In this document: positions 36,991 to 44,977 of the stretch, piece by piece | How the letters are laid out: each line of letters begins with the position of its first letter | Position numbering within the stretch: the first letter of the stretch is position 1 | Assembly: GCA_937928085.1 (NCBI GenBank) | Contig: CALFVU010000008.1 | Location: 310,001-374,000 of the forward strand | DNA from: an uncultured bacterium | Lineage (GTDB): Bacteria > Spirochaetota > Leptospiria > Leptospirales > Leptonemataceae | Reading direction: 5' to 3' | Length of the DNA: 64,000 bases | Translations under genes and position numbers: made by a program | Notes under the pieces: generated by a model | What the model saw: only the letters and a program-made list of their open reading frames with translations | Told to the model about the DNA's origin: nothing | Database searches by the model: none

Positions 36991-38394
36991 ATGAGTACTT
37001 TTAGAGTGGAAAAAGATACAATGGGCGAAATTATGGTTCCTAATGAAAAATATTGGGGAGCTCAAACCCAACGATCATTAGAAAATTTTAAAATTGGCAA
37101 TGATCACTTCCCGAGGGAATTTATTCGTGCTTTTGGAATTTTAAAAAAAGCTGCAGCTATCACAAATAAAGAATTGAAGGTATTAGATGAAAAAATAGCC
37201 GATTTGATCATTCAAGTTGCAGATGAAGTAATCGAAGGTAAATTAGATGAACATTTTCCTTTAGTGATCTGGCAAACTGGAAGTGGAACTCAATTTAATA
37301 TGAATGTAAATGAAGTAATTTCTAATCGAGCAATAGAAATTTCTGGTGGTGAAATGGGTACTAAAAAACCAATACATCCTAATGATCATGTAAACAAATC
37401 CCAAAGTTCTAATGATACATTTCCCACTGCAATGCATATAGCAACAGCAGAAAGAACTGTTCATCATTTAATACCAAATATTAAGTTATTAAGAGAAACT
37501 TTATATCGAAAATCCATAGAATTTAAAGATATTATCAAAATAGGGCGAACCCACTTAATGGATGCAACACCACTAACTTTGGGTCAAGAATTTTCAGGTT
37601 ATGTAGCCATGCTAGATTATGGCATTGAAAGAATAGAAAATGCTTTAAAAGATGTGTATAAATTAGCTTTAGGAGGAACAGCGGTTGGTACAGGAATTAA
37701 TGCTCATCCAGAATTTCCGGTAAGAGTTGCAGAAAAAATTGCTGAAATTACTAATTTACCTTTCGTTACTGCACCAAACAAATTTGAGGCTTTAACTTCT
37801 CATGGAGCTTTATTAAATTTTCATGGAACTTTAAAATCATTAGCAGCAGACTTAATGAAAATTGCAAATGACATACGATGGATGGCAAGTGGACCACGAG
37901 CAGGATTAGCTGAAATAAAAATTCCTGAAAATGAGCCTGGTAGTTCTATTATGCCGGGTAAAGTAAATCCTACTCAGAGCGAGGCAATGACTATGGTTTG
38001 CTGTCAAGTTTTTGGAAATGATGTTGCTATTAATTTTGGTGGTGCAGGTGGAAATTTTGAATTAAACGTATATAAACCTATGATCATTCATAATGTTTTA
38101 CATTCAATTAGACTTTTGGGAGATGCATGCAAGAATTTTAATGATAAATGTGCCGTTGGAATTGAACCCTGGATAGAAAACATCAATCGATATGTTGCTA
38201 ATTCTTTGATGTTAGTTACTGCACTAAATCCTTATATTGGTTATGATAACGCTGCTAAAATTGCAAAGCATGCTTATAAAACAAATAAAAGCTTAAAAGA
38301 AGCAGCTATTGAGTTAAACTTATTAACAGCTGAGCAATATGATCAGTACATAAAACCAGAGGAGATGATATATCCCAATCTTAAAGACATTTGA
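36991..38394 (+). CDS. fumC: Class II fumarate hydratase FumC
   Basis: 467 residues, full length. It interconverts fumarate and malate without an iron-sulfur cluster. The family signature [17 protein letters not shown] is present, with [15 protein letters not shown]-like substrate-binding text (here [14 protein letters not shown]), [14 protein letters not shown] and the catalytic region around [16 protein letters not shown] precedes the ATG. Single gene, followed by a weak hairpin. Confidence 0.97.
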   Translation: MSTFRVEKDTMGEIMVPNEKYWGAQTQRSLENFKIGNDHFPREFIRAFGILKKAAAITNKELKVLDEKIADLIIQVADEVIEGKLDEHFPLVIWQTGSGTQFNMNVNEVISNRAIEISGGEMGTKKPIHPNDHVNKSQSSNDTFPTAMHIATAERTVHHLIPNIKLLRETLYRKSIEFKDIIKIGRTHLMDATPLTLGQEFSGYVAMLDYGIERIENALKDVYKLALGGTAVGTGINAHPEFPVRVAEKIAEITNLPFVTAPNKFEALTSHGALLNFHGTLKSLAADLMKIANDIRWMASGPRAGLAEIKIPENEPGSSIMPGKVNPTQSEAMTMVCCQVFGNDVAINFGGAGGNFELNVYKPMIIHNVLHSIRLLGDACKNFNDKCAVGIEPWIENINRYVANSLMLVTALNPYIGYDNAAKIAKHAYKTNKSLKEAAIELNLLTAEQYDQYIKPEEMIYPNLKDI

Positions 38395-38463
38395 TAAATT
38401 TTTTTTAAAAATTATAAAAGGTTAATTTTATTCTAATTGATGTTTTACTAAAGTTAAAAAAAT

Positions 38464-38483
38464 AAACAAAGGAACTTTTGTTT
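38464..38483 (+). terminator. Probable terminator after fumC
   Basis: AAACAAA (38464-38470) pairs with TTTGTTT (38477-38483) around GGAACT, followed by TTGATTTTGTTT. The stem is short and AT-rich, so this is a modest call. Confidence 0.4.
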
Positions 38484-38547
38484 TTGATTTTGTTTAAAAT
38501 TATACTCTAAATTGATTCTTCTTACGAAACTAAGAACGAAGTTTGAT

Positions 38548-39228
38548 TTAGGATTCTTCTACAAGATATCCTTTGTTATATTCTTGTATAACCTCTAAAA
38601 TAAATTGATTAATTTTTTCTTGATCTTCTGAATTAAAATAAATTGTTTTTAGTTTTGGAAAATAAGGTATTGGTTTAAATTTTTTGTGAACTACTTCAAT
38701 CATTCTAATGTATTGATCCATTCTTCGAATTCTTATTAGATTAAGTTTTTCATTTTCTATATTATCAATCGAAATATAACCGATAATCATCAACTTAGGA
38801 AATAAAGCTTTTTTGATAAGTTTTAAGCATTCTTCAAAATTGTCAATTCTATCTATAAAACCTTCATAAGCACCTTTTCCTATGCTCATAATATGAGTTA
38901 AAAGACTCATACTAAAAGGGATACTTTCCTTTGTATTCATATCGGTAATTAGGACGATACCTTCATCTGGCTGAAAAGTTTTAAAAATATGATTCCCTTC
39001 AAAATATCTTCTTAATAGTTTTACTTTGTTTATATCAATTTCTTTTCCTTTTACTAATAAAATTTCTTGTGTATTGGGTATAAAAACATCTTCTCTTGAT
39101 AATATAAATCTTTTTTTAAGAGAAGTTAAATTCATCACTCTAAAAGCTTTGATTTTTTCTTCTAATTCATCTAAGGTATTAATTCCAATTCGTAAAGGAT
39201 TTTCTTTACTAAGAATAGATTCGTTCAT
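38548..39228 (-). CDS. Uncharacterised soluble protein
   Basis: 226 residues from the ATG at 39228. This start is fixed by its overlap (ATGA) with the stop of the small membrane protein gene upstream; the longer TTG start at 39309 lies inside that gene. The sequence is mixed alpha/beta with no signal or membrane segment: ENPLRIGINTLDELEEKIKA at the start, GIVLITDMNTKESIPFSMSL in the middle. I do not recognise the family. Confidence 0.7.
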   Translation of the reverse strand: MNESILSKENPLRIGINTLDELEEKIKAFRVMNLTSLKKRFILSREDVFIPNTQEILLVKGKEIDINKVKLLRRYFEGNHIFKTFQPDEGIVLITDMNTKESIPFSMSLLTHIMSIGKGAYEGFIDRIDNFEECLKLIKKALFPKLMIIGYISIDNIENEKLNLIRIRRMDQYIRMIEVVHKKFKPIPYFPKLKTIYFNSEDQEKINQFILEVIQEYNKGYLVEES

Positions 39229-39440
39229 TTCAAAAACAACATATGTAAAAAAATTAAAAGAATAACAATCAGTAAAATACTTTGTAAAACTAAAAAAAAA
39301 GCAATCCAATAAACTTTTTTTTCTAAAAGAAATAGATTTTCTCGTATATCTTCATTTTCTTTTTTTAAACTGCTTATCGTGGTTTTACCTTGAATTTCTG
39401 CAATTTTTTCTATTACAACTGGCATTAGTTCTTTTATCAT
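39225..39440 (-). CDS. Small membrane protein; true N-terminus probably at 39502 across an A10 frame break
   Basis: 71 residues as an uninterrupted frame: a charged coiled coil (about 18-42) then one membrane helix (45-70). It has no ribosome site of its own. Upstream, an ATG at 39502 with AAGGA in good position opens a frame that ends after 15 codons. If one base were added to the A10 run (T10 at 39473-39482 on the plus strand), that frame would read through into this one, giving KTFYKLLVFLIP before MIKELMP: a 92-residue protein with a hydrophobic N-terminus. This is either a sequence error or a real slippage site. It is coupled to the next gene. Confidence 0.65.
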   Translation of the reverse strand: MIKELMPVVIEKIAEIQGKTTISSLKKENEDIRENLFLLEKKVYWIAFFLVLQSILLIVILLIFLHMLFLK

Positions 39441-39472
39441 AGGTATTAAGAAAACTAATAATTTATAAAATG

Positions 39473-39482
39473 TTTTTTTTTT
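39473..39482. repeat. Homopolymer of ten T (A10 on the coding strand) at a frame break
   Basis: A run of exactly ten lies between codon 6 of the frame starting at 39502 and the main frame starting at 39440. A change to eleven or eight bases would fuse both frames. Confidence 0.7.
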
Positions 39483-39638
39483 ATATTGTTATTGTTTTTC
39501 ATAAATTTTCCTTAAATTGTTTTTGGTTCAAGTTTTGTATGAATAATTAAAATGAATTTATTTGTCAAAATTTTTTAATATTTTTTAATTCTACTAGGAT
39601 TACTTGTAAATTTAATTTAGTTTTTTTAAAAGATTTTT

Positions 39639-39854
39639 TTAATTTTTTTTATAATTTAAATTTTTTTTCAAAATTTCTAATACTTTCTCTTTACATGTTC
39701 CGCAATGTGTACAGCATTTTGTGTAATATTGTAATTCATTAAAGGAACGGATGTTGTATTTTTGGATGGCTTTCTCTAAATCTTCTTGAGAAAGTCCAGA
39801 ACAAAGACAGACTTTTTTTTGCCTTATGTAAGAAATCCATTGTTCTTCTTGCAT
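39639..39854 (-). CDS. BFD-type [2Fe-2S] ferredoxin-like protein
   Basis: 71 residues from the ATG at 39854. The earlier GTG at 39890 lies inside a terminator stem and is rejected. The cysteine pattern is that of bacterioferritin-associated ferredoxin: C16-x-C18, then 32 residues, then C51-x2-C54, with KVCLCSGLSQEDLEKAI at the first pair. BFD domains bind a [2Fe-2S] cluster and, where studied, help release iron from bacterioferritin or serve in NADH-dependent reductases. It follows the FecR lipoprotein gene directly behind a strong terminator, so expression depends on readthrough or a hidden promoter. Confidence 0.8.
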   Translation of the reverse strand: MQEEQWISYIRQKKVCLCSGLSQEDLEKAIQKYNIRSFNELQYYTKCCTHCGTCKEKVLEILKKNLNYKKN

Positions 39855-39861
39855 TAAATTT

Positions 39862-39900
39862 AAAAAAAAACAAGTGCCTTTTATCGGCACATGTTTTTTT
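39862..39900 (-). terminator. Strong intrinsic terminator after the FecR lipoprotein gene
   Basis: On the minus strand: AAAAAAACA, T, GTGCC, a 7-base loop, GGCAC, T, TGTTTTTTT, with two more T after it. That is fourteen pairs around one T-T mismatch, with a nine-T tail, and it starts at the stop codon of the FecR lipoprotein gene. Confidence 0.8.
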
Positions 39901-41015
39901 TAACGGAATTCTTGAGATTCTACTTCGTTTTTGTTTACTCGAATAATACCTTTTGGTGTGTGTATTACTAATATATCTCCAGTTTGCGCAATCACAGCTC
40001 CAATGATTCTCTTGCCATTTTTCAGAGTAACAATTTCTAGTTTATTATAGAAATTTTGTATTTCTTTTTCTGATTCAAGTTTCTTTTTTGATGCATCTTC
40101 TTCTATTTTCTTTAAGATTTTTTCTTCGATTTGTTTTCTTTCTTCTTGTTTTTGAGATAAAATCATATCAACATTTTTTCCTTGTTCAATTTGCTTAATT
40201 TCTTCTTCTTTTAAAATAATCATTGTTTCTTTCTCTAAAATCAACTCAGCACTAGGTTGAAAACTTTCTACCTTCACTAAATTAGCTGTAGATTTTTCTA
40301 ATTCTTTAGAAACTTCTTGCAAAGCTTTTGTATCTTCTGGTTTTTCGTTAATTTGAGCAATTTTCTTTTCAATTTCGGGATCTAATCTACCTTCTTGATT
40401 TTGTTCCAGAATTATTTCTTTTTCTTCTATTTTTTTAAGAGACTTTAGTTCAGGTTGTTTTTCTAAATCTTCCTTACTAACATTTTCTATTGCAATGACT
40501 CTTGGTTTTAAAGATACTTTTCCTTCTAGAACTTTAACAGAACTAGTTTTTTCGAATGGATCTACTTCTACAGAAAATATAGTTCCTCTTACACCAGCAA
40601 TTGCGGTAGGTGTAGAAACCTTAAATTCTTGTTTAGAAGTTGCTTTCTTAACATTTGCAATGAGATTTCCATGATCTAACTGAAGATTTGTATCTCCTCC
40701 TTCTTGAGTTGCCAGATTCGAAACGTTAAGAGTTGTCATTTCCTTGATTCGAATCGAAGAACCAGTTTTTGTTTGTAGATCAATTTTTCCCTTTTCAGTT
40801 TTAATAAGATCTCCAGCATAAACCAGCATTCCTACTTTTGCAGGTATTTCTTCTGTTTTTCCAGATTCAGATTTTCGAACGATTTTTACATCTCCTGTTA
40901 CAAAACTGATAATCATATAGGTTTTCTCTTTTACTGGTTGATCCTCTTTTTTGCAAAAACTCAGCAACCCAAATACCACTAATAAAAGTGACATTCCTAT
41001 TTTATATTTCGTCAT
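39900..41015 (-). CDS. FecR-domain lipoprotein
   Basis: 371 residues. The lipoprotein signal ends at FGLLSFC. The FecR domain spans about 35-170 (ISFVTGDVKIVRK, VGMLVYAGDLIKTEKG, STPTAIAGVRGTIFSVEV). A long Glu/Lys-rich helical region (about 180-320) follows, then a C-terminal 45-residue beta module (EIVTLKNGKRIIGAVIAQTG to IIRVNKNEVES). This last module recurs almost unchanged at the end of the next protein. GGAGG stands before the ATG. Third gene of the ECF sigma operon. FecR domains sense periplasmic signals; no TonB receptor is nearby. Confidence 0.88.
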   Translation of the reverse strand: MTKYKIGMSLLLVVFGLLSFCKKEDQPVKEKTYMIISFVTGDVKIVRKSESGKTEEIPAKVGMLVYAGDLIKTEKGKIDLQTKTGSSIRIKEMTTLNVSNLATQEGGDTNLQLDHGNLIANVKKATSKQEFKVSTPTAIAGVRGTIFSVEVDPFEKTSSVKVLEGKVSLKPRVIAIENVSKEDLEKQPELKSLKKIEEKEIILEQNQEGRLDPEIEKKIAQINEKPEDTKALQEVSKELEKSTANLVKVESFQPSAELILEKETMIILKEEEIKQIEQGKNVDMILSQKQEERKQIEEKILKKIEEDASKKKLESEKEIQNFYNKLEIVTLKNGKRIIGAVIAQTGDILVIHTPKGIIRVNKNEVESQEFR

Positions 41016-41048
41016 AATGTTAACCTCCTATATTGTTAAAATGATTCA

Positions 41049-42074
41049 TCATTTATAAATGATTTCTTTTATCTCATCAATCTTAACGACTATAATTCCT
41101 TGTGTTGTATGTAAAATTAAATTCTGCTCTATTTGAGAAGCAATCACACCCTCTAATGTTCTTCCATCTTTTAGATGGATAATTTCTATTCTTTTATTAT
41201 AGACTTGTTCTATTTCTTCTTTATTCTGAGTTTGTGGAATTTTTTTTATTTCTTCCCATAACTCTTCAAAAAATAATTGTTTATTTTTTACCATTTCATT
41301 ATATATGACAATCAAGTTTTGATTTTTTTCATTTTTTATTAATTTTTTTTCTTTATTTGAGAGTAAAAATGAATGATTTCTTTCTAAAATTTCTTCTTGT
41401 ACAAGAGACAGAATTTGCCCCTCATCTATCTGTTTTCTATATACTTCCACGTTTCCTTTTAGAACTTCGATTTTTGTAAAATTTGTTTGATTTTCTATCT
41501 TTAGAAATGTACCTCTTATTCTAGCTATCGTTGTGGGAGTTTCTAAATAATAATTTTCTTTATTCAATAATTTTACATCATGATACGAAATTCCTTTTTC
41601 TTGTATGAATTTCCACGTCAAGTTTTGATTTTGCAATTGAATTTTTGTATTCGAATCGATTCTTATATAAATTCTTTTGTCTAAAAGTAATTCTATTATA
41701 CTATTACTTTTTGTTTCTAAACTATAATTTGAGTATACTAAAGTTCCTACATAAATCTTTTTTAAATTTCTTTCTTGATCTAAAACATAGCCATCTCCTT
41801 TTACATACACCACAATTCCAATAGCATTTTTGTTCGTATCTGTTATGGTTTGAAGTTTTTCAATTTTTTTATAAAGAAGTTGTAATTGATAAAAATATAA
41901 TCCTAAGGTAAATATAAATAGTAATAAAGCTACCGTTCGATAATAAAAAATTGAATCTTTAGAATATTTAGGTTTTTCGTATAATAAACTTTCTTTCCAT
42001 TCAGGGATTTGTATATTTGGTTTTGTCCTTAATATGTTTTCTAATTTTTTAATGTCCTCAATATTGCTTTTCAT
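41049..42074 (-). CDS. FecR-like membrane protein, probable anti-sigma regulator
   Basis: 341 residues. A short cytoplasmic head (1-45), one membrane helix (about 46-66), a periplasmic FecR domain (about 85-220: GIVVYVKGDGYVLDQE, VGTLVYSNYSL, TPTTIARIRGTFLKIEN), a helical stretch and the same C-terminal module as the lipoprotein encoded next (EIIHLKDGRTLEGVIASQ to IVVKIDEIKEI). Topology and place directly after an ECF sigma gene suggest an anti-sigma or sigma-activating role. The head is short and does not show a clear zinc anti-sigma motif. Confidence 0.85.
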   Translation of the reverse strand: MKSNIEDIKKLENILRTKPNIQIPEWKESLLYEKPKYSKDSIFYYRTVALLLFIFTLGLYFYQLQLLYKKIEKLQTITDTNKNAIGIVVYVKGDGYVLDQERNLKKIYVGTLVYSNYSLETKSNSIIELLLDKRIYIRIDSNTKIQLQNQNLTWKFIQEKGISYHDVKLLNKENYYLETPTTIARIRGTFLKIENQTNFTKIEVLKGNVEVYRKQIDEGQILSLVQEEILERNHSFLLSNKEKKLIKNEKNQNLIVIYNEMVKNKQLFFEELWEEIKKIPQTQNKEEIEQVYNKRIEIIHLKDGRTLEGVIASQIEQNLILHTTQGIIVVKIDEIKEIIYK

Positions 42075-42136
42075 AATTGTTTTTTATATCACCTTATTTA
42101 TATAAGACAAAGGATTGATCAATTTTTGCATAAAAA

Positions 42137-42676
42137 TTACAATAATTTTCTCTCTTTTGCGATTTGTAATAATTTTTTTTTAATTTTTTCTAATTTTCTA
42201 AAAATTGTAGAAGTACTTTGATTCATAATTTTTGAAATCTCATCCAAGTTCATATCCAGATTATATCTTAATATGATTAGGGTTCTTTCTTTAAAGTCTA
42301 GATGATTGAATAATTCCCTATATATCAACTCTTCATTGCTTTCGTTTAGATTAAAATCTTGATACATTTTATTTTCATCTTCTAAAGATGATTTTTTTTT
42401 AAAAAGAAATAATTTTCTTTTTTTTTCTTTTCTATAATAATTGATAAAAATATTTTTTGCAGTTCGAATTAAATAAATTTTGCATTTTGATTTTTCTGGT
42501 AACTCTTTATTAGAGAAAGTTTTTATAAAATTTACAAAGGTATCTTGTAAAAAATCATTAGCTATTTCTATATCTTGCGTTAATCTGTAAAGAAATGTCA
42601 AAACGTCTTTCGAAAATAATTTATATAACGATTCAAATTCTTTATTCTTATCTTTATTTTCTTTATTTTCTTTCAT
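42137..42676 (-). CDS. ECF-type RNA polymerase sigma factor
   Basis: 179 residues. Region 2 covers about 12-85 (LYKLFSKDVLTFLYRLTQ, DFLQDTFVNFI and IYLIRTAKNIFINYYRK). A Lys-rich linker follows, then region 4 at about 120-175 (LDFKERTLIILRYNLDMNLD, then EISKIMNQSTSTIFRKLEKI) with the helix-turn-helix. It lacks region 3, as ECF factors do. First gene of a unit with the two FecR proteins. No ECF-type GGAAC promoter is evident in the 62-base gap before it. Confidence 0.92.
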   Translation of the reverse strand: MKENKENKDKNKEFESLYKLFSKDVLTFLYRLTQDIEIANDFLQDTFVNFIKTFSNKELPEKSKCKIYLIRTAKNIFINYYRKEKKRKLFLFKKKSSLEDENKMYQDFNLNESNEELIYRELFNHLDFKERTLIILRYNLDMNLDEISKIMNQSTSTIFRKLEKIKKKLLQIAKERKLL

Positions 42677-42738
42677 TTTTTTATGAATTTCAAGCTAACT
42701 TCTTTTATAAAACCTTTTTGTAAAGAATAAAATTTTTT

Positions 42739-44073
42739 TTGAAAGTGTTTGTTTTTTTGTATATATACTATGTGAAGCCATTTGCAATTGTATTATTTTT
42801 AGTAATTTTTGGATGGGGTAGTTTAAATACAGAAATTTTTGGAGAAGACTCTAAAAGTAAAATTCTCTCTAAATTAGAAAAACAAAATACACAAAAACTA
42901 AAACAAATCTATTTTTTTTATCAAGAATTAACTTTTAAAAAAAATCAAATTGCTTATATGCTAGATATTCAGAATTCTAAAGCCAACTTTTCTTCGGATT
43001 TGCGATATACTTACATACCAGATTTACACTTTTCTATATTTTTTGGGAATTATTTTTTAAGAGAAATCTGGAATCAAACAGTTTTTTTAAAAGAAAGTAT
43101 TTCGAGTGATTTATACACACAATATTCATTTAGAAAGTTCAAGGGCGTTTATCCGATGATAGAAAGTCAAAAGCTGTTCTATGGAATTTTTTATTTAGAA
43201 GATTTAAGTAAAGGTGTTTTTTGGGGTTTTGAAAATAATTTATTTTTATGGGATTTTTATAAAAAAAAATGGCTTATATATTCTAAAAACCAAATCCAAA
43301 AACATTTTTTTTATATAAATTGGGAAGGAGAAAAAAAAGAAAATCAAGGTTATACTTTTTATTCTTTTTTAGAAAAAGAATATTCTATACAAGTTTTTGG
43401 AATGAGAAATTCTTTTTGGGATTATTACCAATACTTCGAGGATAATTATGATCAAAACAACCATTCTTATATTTATCAATCATTTTTAGGAAGTTTTTCA
43501 TTTCAATTAAATCAAGTACAATTTTATTTTGGACACCATAAAAAGGGAAATGTTCGTTATTTAAAAACAGAATCAGCTTATAGAATTTTTGATGTAAATA
43601 ATTTTCGTTTTCTTATAGGGATTGATTTTTACCAAAGGTTTTTAGAATCAAATACTTATAAAAGAGAAAATTATAATCAAAATATGAAAATCTATTTTTA
43701 TTATGAAAATTTTATATACTCTTTTGAATATAGGATTTTTAGAAATTTTTATAATTTAATATATAAAATTTCTTATAAAAAGTATAAAAATCAATTTGTT
43801 TTTGGAATTTTATATCAAGATTACGATGTGAAAAGAATTTCAGAATCACTAGAAATCATACACTTTGAATTTTTAGAGAATTCGAATTCTCACTTTTTAC
43901 TTCAGAAAGAATTTTTTTTTGATAGAAGCTACATAAGTGGAGTCATCAATGCAACGTTTTATTTTGATGGAGTATCTTTTTCTTTTAAATCTTATTACAC
44001 AAAAAAGTTTCTTTCTAAAGAAAATCAAAAAGAAATGAATTCTTTGGAAGTTAGTTTTGTTGTTGAGATTTAA
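42739..44073 (+). CDS. Putative outer-membrane beta-barrel protein
   Basis: Up to 444 residues. The start is uncertain: TTG at 42739, or GTG at 42772, which gives a compact signal peptide (MKPFAIVLFLVIFGWGSLN). Neither has a ribosome site. The rest is very rich in Phe and Tyr and shows alternating strands (FSFQLNQVQFYFGHHKKG, FIYSFEYRIFRNFYNLIYK), ending in FVVEI, as expected for a barrel. No named family recognised. It is divergent from the ECF sigma gene and could be one of its targets. Confidence 0.65.
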   Translation: MKVFVFLYIYYVKPFAIVLFLVIFGWGSLNTEIFGEDSKSKILSKLEKQNTQKLKQIYFFYQELTFKKNQIAYMLDIQNSKANFSSDLRYTYIPDLHFSIFFGNYFLREIWNQTVFLKESISSDLYTQYSFRKFKGVYPMIESQKLFYGIFYLEDLSKGVFWGFENNLFLWDFYKKKWLIYSKNQIQKHFFYINWEGEKKENQGYTFYSFLEKEYSIQVFGMRNSFWDYYQYFEDNYDQNNHSYIYQSFLGSFSFQLNQVQFYFGHHKKGNVRYLKTESAYRIFDVNNFRFLIGIDFYQRFLESNTYKRENYNQNMKIYFYYENFIYSFEYRIFRNFYNLIYKISYKKYKNQFVFGILYQDYDVKRISESLEIIHFEFLENSNSHFLLQKEFFFDRSYISGVINATFYFDGVSFSFKSYYTKKFLSKENQKEMNSLEVSFVVEI

Positions 44074-44111
44074 AGATCGTCATTGATTTTTTAATTCAAA
44101 ATATAAATGGA

Positions 44112-44882
44112 TTATAATTTAAATATTTGAATTAAATGAATAAGTAAAGTAATAATGCCAGAAATAATATATAAAAAAATAACAACCAAAATAGCAAATG
44201 CTGATATTTCTAAACCAAATCGAATGTACAAAAAAATAATTAAGGCAAGAAAAGAAAAAATCAAAATCAAACCCCTTAATAGACTAAATCTTCGAAACAA
44301 AGAAACTTGAATTTTTGAATATTTGATTGTACTTACCATCAAATATGAAATAAAAATATATAAAATAATATAAATTATATTTGGAATTACTAAAGGGATT
44401 TCGTAAATAATCATTGGTAATAATGCTATCACTAAACCACCTATAGGAGAGGGTAGACCATCAAAGCTATCTTCACTATGGGATACATTGAATCTGGCTA
44501 AGCGATACGCAACACTTGCGGGAAAAAAACTTGCCAGTATCATGCCTAAAGGAATTTGAAAACTAAAAAGTTTTACATTCAGATCGTTTAAAAACATCAT
44601 AAAAAATAAAGTAGAAGGAGCAATGCCAAAGGTTACAAGATCTGCTAAACTATCTAACTGACCTCCTAATTCTGATTTTGCGTCTAAAATTCTTGCCATA
44701 AATCCATCTAAACCGTCAAATATAACAGAAAGAAAAATAAGTATTGCAGAAATTTTTAACATAGCTTGATTTGCATCAGAACGTAATGAAAGAATGATCG
44801 AATAAAATCCTAAAAGTAAATTTCCTATTGTAAAAAGATTCGGAACCCATTTTAACATTTTTTTAGTAGAATTTAGATCCAT
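44112..44882 (-). CDS. pssA: CDP-diacylglycerol-serine O-phosphatidyltransferase
   Basis: 256 residues with about eight membrane helices. The CDP-alcohol phosphatidyltransferase signature D-x2-DG-x2-AR-x8-G-x3-D-x3-D is complete (FDGLDGFMARILD to GGQLDSLADLVTFG). The text DSLADLVTFGIAPS and the N-terminal WVPNLFTIGNLLLGF are characteristic of the PssA class II type. It makes phosphatidylserine, the precursor of phosphatidylethanolamine. No psd gene is in the window. Confidence 0.92.
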   Translation of the reverse strand: MDLNSTKKMLKWVPNLFTIGNLLLGFYSIILSLRSDANQAMLKISAILIFLSVIFDGLDGFMARILDAKSELGGQLDSLADLVTFGIAPSTLFFMMFLNDLNVKLFSFQIPLGMILASFFPASVAYRLARFNVSHSEDSFDGLPSPIGGLVIALLPMIIYEIPLVIPNIIYIILYIFISYLMVSTIKYSKIQVSLFRRFSLLRGLILIFSFLALIIFLYIRFGLEISAFAILVVIFLYIISGIITLLIHLIQIFKL

Positions 44883-44977
44883 TAAAATATAAAATTTTTA
44901 TTTGATTATGATTCATCAAGTTTTTTTTATTATGATTGATTTCTTTAATTTTTAAACTTCATCATTTAGTATTATAT

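Noticed and set aside
38548-39309. 253-residue version of the uncharacterised gene starting with TTG
   Set aside because: The extra 27 residues lie inside the upstream gene; the ATGA overlap at 39225-39228 fixes the start.
39855-39890. GTG start of the BFD protein at 39890
   Set aside because: The added residues are encoded by the terminator stem and its T-run; the cysteine motif needs only the ATG at 39854.
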